Program-made: the position numbers and the translations under genes
The notes under the pieces: model-generated
The model's database searches: none
Told to the model about the DNA's origin: nothing
The model's input: only the letters and a program-made list of their open reading frames with translations
Shown here: positions 56,452 through 64,000 of the stretch, one piece after another
How the letters are laid out: every line of letters starts with the position of its first letter
Position numbering within the stretch: the first letter of the stretch is position 1
Assembly: GCA_963743325.1 (NCBI GenBank)
Contig: CAVUOZ010000004.1
Coordinates: 409,026-473,025, forward strand
Source of the DNA: DATFVA01 sp963743325
GTDB taxonomy: Bacteria > Bacteroidota > Ignavibacteria > Ignavibacteriales > Ignavibacteriaceae
DNA: 64,000 bases
Direction of reading: 5' to 3'

Positions 56452-56640
56452 GGACACAATGTTCCACTAAGTACACACGGAGTCGCACAAAGGAATATTA
56501 CGTTGTGGGACCTCGTATCTACGTTGTGTGACATTGTGACCCAAGGGGTAACACAAAGTATCACTAAGTACACACCCGTCAAATGGCCGGGCAAGCGAAG
56601 TTACACGAAGGAAAATTACGTGGTGGAAAGCAGGCTTTGT
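56452..56640. repeat. Family A repeats: empty copy followed by filled copy
   Basis: The first copy (56452-56540) is empty: CACAC at 56474-56478 leads into GGAGTCGCACAAAGG. The second (56541-56640) carries the 21-base insert at 56576-56596 and runs into the GTAG hairpin at 56639. The pair shows both states within 120 bases. Confidence 0.8.
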
Positions 56641-56662
56641 AGAGCGAAACGGTGTTTCGCTC
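56639..56662 (+). repeat. GTAG-footed hairpin, copy 3
   Basis: GTAG then AGCGAAAC-GGT-GTTTCGCT, identical to the copies at 43391 and 61658. Confidence 0.7.
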
Positions 56663-56710
56663 AACCATTCAATTTTGTTCGTACTTTTCTTAGCGTAAGA
56701 AAAGTACCAA

Positions 56711-56731
56711 CCTGCCTTGCCGGCAGGCAGG
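56711..56731. repeat. 21-bp palindromic insert, variant CCTGCC-type
   Basis: Near-palindromic 21-base sequence starting CCTGCCTTGCCGGC and ending GGCAGG. It is present between AGTACCAA and AAGAAACATGC here and absent at the same point in the second copy of the large repeat (61,727-61,745), so it is an exact 21-base insertion or deletion without target duplication. Confidence 0.85.
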
Positions 56732-56936
56732 AAGAAACATGCACTGAAAAAGAAATCCTAAAATTATCAGTCATTCCGCTAAGATAAATGAACTCGTCCC
56801 GATAGGATCGGGCCTCAAACAGCATTTATCTTTTAACGCTCCATTCCTGATAATTTTTTAACGGATTTCTTTTTAGGTGCGGAGCGGCAGTTATGTCTTC
56901 CCATTGGGAGTGCTGACGGTAGGAAGCGGCCAATTG

Positions 56937-57200
56937 GGGTCATTCAATGACATTCGTACTCATAGGCTGTTTTCCCAACCCCGTTAGGGGTTACATATTT
57001 GTAGAAAACAATCAAACAAAAAAAATAACAACCCCGTAGGGGTTGAATATAATTAATTAACATTTGCCGGAATAATAACACAATATATTTCGTCCCTACG
57101 GGACTATATATTGCTCGGGTTAATGTTTAGCTATAAATATTTTGTCCCTAACGGGACATCAACGTGGAACTCTGCCATTACATATCGGTAAACAGGTCCG
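56937..57200. repeat. Family B fold-back repeat, copy 2
   Basis: Same order as copy 1: CCCGTTAGGG and CCCGTAGGG hairpins, then the inverse GTCCCTACGGGAC and GTCCCTAACGGGAC (about 57145-57158). The middle AACCCCGTAGGGGTT unit occurs once. The GGGGTCATTCAATGACATTCG leader and AACTCTGCCATTACATATCGG tail are shared with the other composite copies. Confidence 0.8.
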
Positions 57201-57213
57201 GCAGACAAGCTTG

Positions 57214-57378
57214 CATTCCTGTTGTGTGACATTGTGACCCAAGGGGTAACACAAAGTATCACCCGCCTGGTGGCGAGGCAGGCTAAGTACACACCCGTCA
57301 AATGGCCGGGCAAGCGAAGTTACACGAAGTAAAATTACGTTGTGCGACTTTGTGTTTCCATTGCGTTACTTTGTGACC
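57214..57378. repeat. Family A repeat with two 21-bp inserts
   Basis: This copy carries the usual insert at 57295-57315 and a second one at 57262-57282 (starting CCCGCCTGGTGGCG, ending GGCAGG). The second splits the conserved ATCA|CTAAG exactly, again without duplication. It follows family B copy 2 through the shared linker. Confidence 0.82.
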
Positions 57379-57392
57379 TGCAATATGAGTAC

Positions 57393-57427
57393 ATAAAAAA
57401 AACCGCTGCAGAAGCTTCCACAGCGGT
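57393..57427 (-). terminator. Rho-independent terminator of the TonB receptor gene
   Basis: On the minus strand ACCGCTG (57427-57421) pairs with CAGCGGT (57408-57402), with a short loop that extends the stem, followed by a run of eight T. It lies about 130 bases after the receptor stop. Confidence 0.85.
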
Positions 57428-57555
57428 CATTCAACCTCCGAAAGGAGTCCTTCGGACAACCAACCAATCAATCATTCATCCCCGATGAGGGGTTTCGCCT
57501 TGAGGCTCAACATTCATCCATTCAATCATTCAATCATTCATTTTTTTTCTTTCTT

Positions 57556-60500
57556 TCAATTGAACAGATACCTCAACCCGATCTGTATCTGGTAACGTGA
57601 CTTTAATCCCGGATCATCGGTAAAAGTTTTAGATGCCATATTAAATTTGAACTCGGGTGCACCGGTTTCGGAATCAAAGCCGTTTAATTCCAGCGGCGTA
57701 GTTGCCTTCGAACTGGCTACCTGTCTTACTCCCCAGCTTGAATTAAGAAGGTTTGCGACATTGAGAATATCAATGCTTAACTGGAAAGTGTGCTTACTAC
57801 CGCTCAGATAAAAGGCAAAGTCCTGAAGCAGCCTTAAATCTATATTACTGAACCATGGATTTACATCTCCGAACCTGTCCGCAATCTGCCCGCGATGCGC
57901 TTTAAGGTAATTATCCTGTTCAATAAAATTGTTAAGGGCAGTCCATTGCTGATCTGCTGTTACCGTATTTCCATTCGCATCAACATAATCAACAAGGTTT
58001 ATATCGTTCTGATCCTTCGGAATATAAATCAGGTCATTGGTTGCGCTTCCGTCACCGTTCACGTCGCCCGCATAAATGAATGAATAACGGTTGCCGCCCG
58101 CACCCTGGAAGCTATTTCCTTCGGCAGCTTCAACAAAGAGACCGAAGCTTGTTGCCCAGGTTTCCGACCACTCCATACGATACGAACCGCCTAATACAAA
58201 TCTGTGTCGGTTACCGAATTCCGAATAACTGAGTTCCGGTTTATTAGGATCTCCTTTAACCGGGTTTTCAGCCCACAGAACACTGGCAATTTCAGTAGAT
58301 TTCATCAGGTTCTTAGCTTCAAGGAATGTATAGGAGAAAAATGTGCTGAGCCCGAAGTCAAACAGTTTACGAAGCTGGGCAGTTGCACTGTAATTGTAAC
58401 CTTCATTGGAATTATCAATTACATACACTCCCGCTCCGCCGTCGGGATTCAGTTCATTATTGCCTGCACCTCCGTAATATGGTCTTCCATCGGGCAGGTA
58501 CCGTATGGGTTTAACCAGGTCGGCATTTCTGACATAAATTGAATTTATATCCTTGCCGTAAATAAGTTCAAGAGTACCGAATAAATCCCACGGCAGCTTA
58601 TGATCTATAGCGAGGTTTGTTGTCCACACCTGCGGCCATTTGAAATCCTTTACCATAGCATTCAGATCGAATGATGTCTGCAGTATAGCATCATCTTTTG
58701 TAACTATTTTTTCCGGAACATTGGGATAGAGATTAGGATTGTTTCCCGGGTTCGAGATAACATTTCCGATCCACACGAAAGGCAGACGTCCTGTAAAAAT
58801 ACCCGTACCGCCTCTGAGCTGTGTTGTGCGGTTTCCGCTTACATCCCAGTTAAATCCTGCACGCGGTGAAAACAATGCCTGCACTCCCGGAAGCTTGCTC
58901 TGATCGACGGTTTCAGGATTATCATTCTGATCGAGTAAAGTCAGGCCTCTTGAAAACGGGTTATCAACAGGTTTGGTGATATAGAAAGGAAGATCGACAC
59001 GCAGTCCGTACGTTAAGCTGAATACGCTCGAAACAAGAAATTCATCCTGACCGTAGAAAGCAAGCTGGCCGACTTCGATATTTTCACCTTTATAGGGAGA
59101 ATTTGCAACAGGATCAACGAACTGTTTCCTGAAGTCGATGAAAGTTTGCCGTATCGGCGGGATTCGTATGTAAAAAGAATTCATCCACGGAATCGAAGGT
59201 TGTGCCGCCGAACTGGATAAGGTACCATAAACAATCCGTACCGGAACAGGTTAAATGAATTAAAGAAGCTGTAGTATTCAAATGTTGTCCCGGCAGTTAA
59301 GACGTGATTGCCGAGGAAGTAGCTGAAGTTGTCGGTTGCCTGCCATACATCCTGATCCAGAATATTATGAATTGAAAACGGTTCTTCACCGATGGTAGTA
59401 TAATTAATTCCGTTCTGGTTTATCTGTATTGTGGGGAACGGCTCGCTGAACGGTTCGCGGTAATCGCGGAACCTGTTGTAGCTGGTAAAGAAACGGTTTG
59501 AGAATTCATTCCCGCGTGAGTTAAGTTCGAGTGCAAATGAATTCAGACGGTTATTTATTCTGTAGCCGGAATTCTCGAACGGCAGACTGGTTTCATTTGG
59601 TCCTCTTCCGCCTGAGCTGAGAACGAACGGGTGGGGAGGCAGATCGCGCCTGGCATCCAGCCTGTTATATCTAAGAGAAACGTTATTGTACTCGTTTATA
59701 TTCCAGTCGAGTTTCAGTAATAATTTTTCATTATCCGTATTATGTACATAATTCTGAAACGCACCGGCGTCATAGCCGTACACATTTTTCATAACGTTTT
59801 TAATAGAATCCATCATGACGGCATCAACACGGGATACACCAAGACCGGATGCACCTCCGGGATTAGCAATAAAATTAGAGCCCGGATCCTGGCGTCTTTC
59901 CAGCTCAGCATTGAAGAAGAAGAAAAGACTATTCTGCACAATCGGTCCTCCTACGCTGAAACCCGACTGGTTGTATTTCAGATCGGGGTTAGCTACCACA
60001 TCTTCTCCGCTGACCTTGTTGCCGACAAAAGATTCATTTCTTGTAAATGAGTACAAAGAACCCTTGAACTGGTTGGTACCGCTCTTTGTAACAGTATTTA
60101 TACCGGCGCCGGTAAAACCGCCTTCCCTTATGTCATAAGGTGCAACGGATACCTGTACCTGTTCAACAGCGTCGAACGGAACGGGTTCTGAATTTGTCTG
60201 TCCGCCCGGTGCGGGATCATCCAGTCCGAATGAATTGTTGAAGTACGAACCGTCGAGAGAAATATTATTGAAGAGCCAGTTTCTTCCGCCGAAGCTGAAA
60301 TTATCATCGCTGCGGGGATCAAGACGGGTTATATCCCTGGTGCTCCTTTTTATCGAGGGCATGAGGGTAACATCTTTCGGATTCACAAAAGTTTCGGCGC
60401 CTGTTCTGTTGCTGTTAAAAATTACATCCCTTTCTGCAGTAACCGTAACTTCCTCTCCCGTTACAGCTTCTTCAGAAAGTTGAAAATCCAGTCTCAGCTG

Positions 60501-60815
60501 CTGTCCGAGATTAAGGAATACATTTTCCTTAACTTCTTTGGCATAGCCGACATAGGAGACAGTAACGGTATAAGGACCGCCGATTTTCATATTCAGTATA
60601 TCGAACTGACCGTTGCCCCTTGAAGAAGTTCCATACTGTGTCCCACTGGGAACGTGCACCGCAATCACATTCGCCCCCGGCAGGGGATTGTTATTTGCCT
60701 TATCAAAAACGATTCCGGTGATAGAACCGGTAGTTACGCCCTGTGCGTATGTTTGTTGTGAAAAGGAAAATAAGAATGCAATTACAGGAAGGATTAGTAG
60801 AATTTTTATTTTCAT
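57556..60815 (-). pseudogene. TonB-dependent Oar-like outer-membrane receptor, frameshifted
   Basis: Two frames (59181-60815 and 57556-59184) form one protein of about 1085 residues. It begins with a signal peptide (about 1-24), then a carboxypeptidase-regulatory-like domain (GSITGIVFDKANNNPLPGANVIAV), a plug (about 130-260, TGAGINTVTKSGTNQFKGSLY), and a barrel of the Oar/CirA kind ending LKSRYQIQIGLRYLFN. Between about 59,215 and 59,130 the reading passes through the third frame (FGGTTFDSVDEFFLHTNPAD), so at least one and probably two frame changes lie in about 90 bases. Gene decay or sequence errors are both possible. There is no SusD gene nearby, so a polysaccharide-uptake role is not supported. 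Confidence 0.8.
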
Positions 60816-60986
60816 AGAGCTCCTTATATGAATGATAGATTAATTAAAATGATCTAATTAACAGAGACATTTAATTTTCGGGATACACGAAAGGAGTTTA
60901 CAAAAACGATTCGTAAAACATATTTTAAGCTTTTGGAATTTAGCATCAATTAATCATTTTTACAAAAATATTTTGGAATATTTTTA
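60816..60986. other. Leader region of the receptor gene
   Basis: AT-rich leader of the minus-strand receptor. On the minus strand TATTTTTG (60970-60963) fits TAnnTTTG, but no matching -33 box was found, and it is 150 bases from the ATG. Confidence 0.3.
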
Positions 60987-61101
60987 GGTTGTAACACAAT
61001 GTTCCCTCAGGTCACAATGTAACACAAAGGAATGCAAAAGTTCCACAAAGAAATTTACCTTGTGTTACGTTGTATTTCCTTTGTGTTCCATTGTGACCTA
61101 A
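60987..61101. repeat. Family A repeat, divergent copy without the TAAGTACACAC segment
   Basis: A run of complementary TGTAACACAATGTTCC, GGTCACAATGTAACAC and GTTACGTTGT / CATTGTGACC words, nested so that several pairings are possible. It opens the 1.5-kb repeat block upstream of the receptor. Confidence 0.65.
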
Positions 61102-61108
61102 TTACAAG

Positions 61109-61185
61109 CTCTATTCCGTCCCTACGGGACTAGATAATGTTCGTGTTAATGTTTAGCTATAAATATTTTGTCCCTAACGGGACAT
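61109..61185. repeat. Family B fold-back repeat, right half only
   Basis: Only GTCCCTACGGGAC (61120-61132) and GTCCCTAACGGGAC (61170-61183) with the TAGCTATAAATATTTT sequence are present. A truncated copy. Confidence 0.7.
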
Positions 61186-61253
61186 CGCCGTGAGAACCCG
61201 AAGGGATGATATGGGAAAGTAAGCGGTTGTCAGTGGGCGGATGGGAAACAGGC

Positions 61254-61535
61254 AATGGGGTCATTCATTAACATTCGTACTCATTGGCTTTTTTCCCAAC
61301 CCCGATAGGGGTTACATATTTGTAGAAAACAATCAAACAAAAAAATAACAACCCCGTAGGGGTTGAATATAATTAATTAACATTTGCCGGATTAAATAAC
61401 ACGATCTATTCCGTCCCTACAGGACTAGATATTGTTCGGGTTAATGTTTAGCTATAAATATTTTGTCCCTAACGGGACATCAACGTGGAACTCTGCCATT
61501 ACATATCGGTAAACAGGTCCGGCAGACAAGCTTGC
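61254..61535. repeat. Family B fold-back repeat, copy 3 with linker
   Basis: Full order as in the other copies; the first hairpin is AACCCCGATAGGGGTT here, and the third GTCCCTACAGGAC, so two cores carry point changes. It runs through the AACTCTGCCATTACATATCGG linker into the next family A copy. Confidence 0.8.
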
Positions 61536-61541
61536 ATTCCT

Positions 61542-62068
61542 GTTGTGTGACATTGTGACCCAAGGGGTAACACAAAGTATCACTAAGTACACACCCGTCA
61601 AATGGCCGGGCAAGCGAAGTTACACGAAGGAAAATTACGTTGTGGAAAGCAGGCTTTGTAGAGCGAAACGGTGTTTCGCTCAACCATTCAATTTTGTTCG
61701 TACTTTTCTTAGCGTAAGAAAAGTACCAAAAGAAACATGCACTGAAAAAGAAATCCTAAAATTATCAGTCATTCCGCTAAGATAAATGAACTCGTCCCGA
61801 TAGGATCGGGCCTCAAACAGCATTTATCTTTTAACGCTCCATTCCTGATAATTTTTTAACGGATTTCTTTTTAGGTGCGGAGCGGCAGTTATGTCTTCCC
61901 ATTGGGAGTGCTGACGGTAGGAAGCGGCCAATTGGGGTCATTCAATGACATTCGTACTCATTGGCTTTTTTCCCAACCCCGTTAGGGGTTACATATTTGT
62001 AGAAAACAATCAAACAAAAAAATAACAACCCCGTAGGGGTTGAATATAATTAATTAACATTTGCCGGA
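61542..62068. repeat. Large direct repeat, copy 2 (527 bp)
   Basis: Second copy of the sequence at 56523-57071, same orientation. It holds a filled family A copy (insert at 61595-61615), the GTAG hairpin at 61658, the same middle part and the left half of family B, and lacks the 21-base insert present at 56711. Confidence 0.88.
61658..61681 (+). repeat. GTAG-footed hairpin, copy 4
   Basis: Identical to the copy at 56639; part of the large direct repeat. Confidence 0.7.
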
Positions 62069-62085
62069 TTAAATAACACGATCGA

Positions 62086-62196
62086 GAACACAATGTATCA
62101 CTAAGTACACACCCGTCAAATGGCCGGGCAAGCGAAGTCGCACGAAGGAAAATTACGTTGTGAGACTTTGTATTTCCATTGTGTGACGTTGTGGCC
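62086..62196. repeat. Family A repeat, filled copy
   Basis: Runs from GAACACAATGTATCACTAAG to TGTGTGACGTTGTGGCC with the 21-base insert at 62113-62133. It follows directly after the left half of family B, as if family A had replaced the right half. Confidence 0.78.
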
Positions 62197-62320
62197 TTCT
62201 TTTCCCGCAACTCCCGGCCTGATTTTTTACTCAAATATTACCGTAATATTGTATAAATTTATTAAGTTAAGAGTAAAGAGTTAGGAGTTAAGGGTCATCG
62301 GGACTGCTGAAGAAATAAGG

Positions 62321-62674
62321 GTAATAAAAACACATAAGGATCTTAAAGTATGGCAGGAAGCCATAAATCTGGTTCTTTTAGTTTATGAGATTACAGAAAA
62401 ATATCCGCAAAATGAGATGTTTTGCCTTACTTCTCATACCAGAAAAACGGCTATTTCGGTTCCGTCTAATATTGCCGAAGGGGCGGGACGAAAATCGTCA
62501 AAAGAATTTAATAACTTTTTATCTATTTCACTCGGCAGTTTGGCTGAACTCGATACACAATTAATTGTTGGATATAAGCTGAAGTATATTGAAGATCCAG
62601 AATATAAAAAGGTAGAAGGGAAATTGACTGAGGTGAGGAAGATGACAATTGGACTTATGAGGTCGTTGAGTTAA
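62321..62674 (+). CDS. Four-helix bundle protein (S23-type) without a standard start codon
   Basis: The frame encodes about 118 residues of the four-helix-bundle/23S-intervening-sequence family: IKTHKDLKVWQEAINLVLLVYEIT, SHTRKTAISVPSNIAEGAGRKSSKEFNNFLSISLGSLAELDTQL, RKMTIGLMRSL. The family usually begins at a Met just before KxHKDLKVW; here that place reads GTA ATA AAA, and no ATG, GTG or TTG lies between the upstream stop (62282) and the domain. The first ATG (62417) would remove helix 1. The gene may have lost its start, or may use ATA or ATC. It lies between repeat blocks. Its role is unknown; relatives are encoded inside 23S rRNA genes. Confidence 0.65.
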   Translation, partial: VIKTHKDLKVWQEAINLVLLVYEITEKYPQNEMFCLTSHTRKTAISVPSNIAEGAGRKSSKEFNNFLSISLGSLAELDTQLIVGYKLKYIEDPEYKKVEGKLTEVRKMTIGLMRSLS

Positions 62675-62842
62675 GAGTAATGAGTGATGAGTGATGAGTT
62701 AAGAGTAATAAGTGATGAGTTAAGAGTAATGAGTTAAGAAAAATGAATGAGCTGTGAAGTTCACGACTCATAACCCATAACTCTTCACCCATAACTCCTC
62801 ACCCATAACCCTTCACCCATAACTCCTCACTCTTAACTCAAA
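62675..62842. repeat. Low-complexity inverted tract (GAGTTAAGAGTAATGAGTGAT / ACTCATAACCCATAACTC)
   Basis: The left arm (62675-62742) repeats GAGTTAAGAGTAATGAGTGA-type words. The right arm (62765-62842) repeats CCATAACTCTTCACC-type words that are loosely complementary and ends CTCTTAACTC. A shorter left-type tract also precedes the four-helix gene (62264-62294). This forms a large imperfect hairpin before wecB. Confidence 0.75.
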
Positions 62843-62877
62843 TCACTTTTGATTAATAAATTACCGGGTCATATATT

Positions 62878-63939
62878 TTGAAAATCGCATCAATAGTCGG
62901 GGCAAGGCCCCAATTCATAAAACTCGGTCCCTTATCAAAGAAGATTCGTGAGACTTACCGGGAAATAATTATACATACCGGTCAGCACTTTGATGAGGAG
63001 ATGTCAAAATTAATTTTTGATGATTTAAAACTTCCGCTGCCCGATTATAATCTGGATATAAACCAGGGATTGCACGGCGAACAGACAGGCAGAATGCTTG
63101 TTGAGCTTGAAAAGGTGATACTGATGGAAAATCCCGATGTTATATTGATTTTCGGAGATACAAATACAACTCTGGCCGGGGCGCTCACGGCATCAAAAAT
63201 GGGAATAAAAACAATACATATTGAAGCAGGATTAAGAAGTTTTAACAGGTCAATGCCTGAAGAAATCAACAGAATTATTGCAGACCACGCTGCAGATTAC
63301 TTATTCGCACCTACTGAAGGTGCAATGAAAAATCTTCAAAAAGAAGGGCTTTCAGGTGTATCTTATCTGACAGGCGATATAATGGCGGATGCCTTAAATG
63401 AAGCCTTACCTTTAGCAGAATTATCATCAAAGGTTCTGGAATTGCTTGATATAAATCCCGGGGAATATTATCTGCTGACACTGCACAGACCGTATACTGT
63501 GGATAAGCCGGAAATTCTGCTTGAAATATTGAATAAATTACAAAACGTGGAGAAAAAAATTATTTTTCCTGTCCATCCTCGTACACAAAAGATAATTGAA
63601 AAAGAAAAAATCAGTATCGGCAGGAACATAAAAGTTATAAAACCATTAGGTTACCTTGACTTTATCAAATTACAAAAGTACAGTTATAAGATTATCACTG
63701 ATTCCGGCGGAATTCAAAAAGAAGCATACTTATTCGGGAAACCATGTATTACTGTCAGGCCCGAGACAGAATGGGTTGAGACCGTGGAAGCCGGCTGGAA
63801 TTTATTAATTGACCCGCTTAATAAAAGTTTTGTAAAAGAAATTATGGAATTTGATCCGCAAGGGGTGCAGCCGAAAATCTTTGGAGAAAATGTTGCTGCA
63901 TCGATGGTAAAAAAAATTAAGGAATTGATGAAGTTATAG
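62878..63939 (+). CDS. wecB: UDP-N-acetylglucosamine 2-epimerase (non-hydrolysing)
   Basis: WecB interconverts UDP-GlcNAc and UDP-ManNAc for surface polysaccharide synthesis. The 353-residue protein has GARPQFIKLGPLSKKIRE, HTGQHFDEEMS, FGDTNTTLAGALTA, HIEAGLRSFNRSMPEEINR and the C-terminal DSGGIQKEAYLFGKPC with the UDP-binding residues. Translation starts with TTG at 62878, where homologues begin; no nearer ATG fits. An N-terminal Met-Lys-Ile follows directly. It probably opens a surface-polysaccharide locus that continues beyond the window. Confidence 0.93.
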   Translation: MKIASIVGARPQFIKLGPLSKKIRETYREIIIHTGQHFDEEMSKLIFDDLKLPLPDYNLDINQGLHGEQTGRMLVELEKVILMENPDVILIFGDTNTTLAGALTASKMGIKTIHIEAGLRSFNRSMPEEINRIIADHAADYLFAPTEGAMKNLQKEGLSGVSYLTGDIMADALNEALPLAELSSKVLELLDINPGEYYLLTLHRPYTVDKPEILLEILNKLQNVEKKIIFPVHPRTQKIIEKEKISIGRNIKVIKPLGYLDFIKLQKYSYKIITDSGGIQKEAYLFGKPCITVRPETEWVETVEAGWNLLIDPLNKSFVKEIMEFDPQGVQPKIFGENVAASMVKKIKELMKL

Positions 63940-63973
63940 TCATTGGAAGCGCATAGCGCGGGCGCATAGCGGG

Positions 63974-64000
63974 GAGCAGGTCACAATGTTCCACTAAGTA
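63974..64000. repeat. Family A repeat, cut by window end
   Basis: GGAGCAGGTCACAATGTTCC followed by ACTAAGTA is the left end of another family A copy after wecB. Confidence 0.7.

Larger units (their letters stand above)
56523..57071. repeat. Large direct repeat, copy 1 (549 bp)
   Basis: Nearly identical to 61542-62068 (527 bp), from TTGTGTGACATTGTGACCC at the left to CATTTGCCGGA at the right. The length difference of 22 bases is explained by one exact 21-base insertion (56711-56731) and one base in an A run. It contains a family A copy, the GTAG hairpin, a unique 270-base middle part without coding potential, and the left half of family B. Confidence 0.88.

Overview
The window looks like a chromosomal contig from an AT-rich, Gram-negative member of the Bacteroidota/Chlorobiota lineage, most likely Ignavibacteria or a close relative. 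The evidence is three secreted proteins ending in a type IX secretion (T9SS type A) sorting domain with the YPNPFNP signature, a TonB/Oar-type outer-membrane receptor, an RND efflux operon, Bacteroidota-style promoters (TAnnTTTG), and DUF4159/DUF4175/BatA-type genes. No rRNA, tRNA, CRISPR array or prophage was recognised. The assignment is by protein character only.

Bases 1-42,900 are mostly dense housekeeping DNA. In order they hold: the 3' end of a BatA-like gene; a small beta-barrel protein; HflX; a MIO-type aromatic ammonia-lyase with Cys in place of the usual Ser; a broken GxxExxY gene; RmuC; a GNAT acetyltransferase; an EVE protein; a 1-Cys peroxiredoxin; a DUF4159-DUF4175 pair; and an NDDD-type cation diffusion facilitator. 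A four-gene signalling block follows (histidine kinase, sigma-54 activator, STAS protein, REC-REC-SpoIIE phosphatase). After it come prfA; ispH; a sugar nucleotidyltransferase-metK-ahcY operon; an AlaX-like editing protein; a SpoVG-like protein; and a frameshifted penicillin acylase. A RAYT transposase then lies beside an inverted pair of GTAG-type REP hairpins. It is followed by a six-gene run (metF, Gfo/Idh/MocA, class II aldolase, ddl, FtsB/DivIC, rarA), an IS110/IS1111-like element, a T9SS protein, a SpoU methyltransferase-DUF971 pair, and an LVIVD-repeat T9SS protein. MetK, AhcY and MetF cover three steps of the methionine/SAM cycle.

From about 42,900 to the end the character changes. 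Genes are sparse, long and outward-facing: an FG-GAP T9SS protein, an intact GxxExxY protein, a secreted barrel-like protein, an RND operon whose TolC gene carries an N-terminal substrate-binding-like domain and a frameshift, a frameshifted TonB receptor, a four-helix-bundle gene without a standard start, and wecB. Between them lie repeats. Family A has a TGTGACATTGTGACC core and more than ten copies, all those carrying a recognisable asymmetric segment in one orientation. Family B is a nested fold-back of CCCGTTAGGG and CCCGTAGGG palindromes. A and B often join into a composite, and one stretch of about 530-550 bp is duplicated. The efflux operon and the TonB receptor each sit between direct copies of the composite.

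The most unusual observation is that family A and composite copies differ by exact 21-bp insertions of small GC-rich near-palindromes. Three variants of this element (at three different sites) share a loose consensus, and both empty and filled sites are present in the window. This looks like a nano-sized mobile palindrome nested in larger repeats. Other points of interest are the TolC/substrate-binding fusion, the Cys-type MIO motif, the histidine kinase with a degenerate G2 box, and the RAYT/REP unit.
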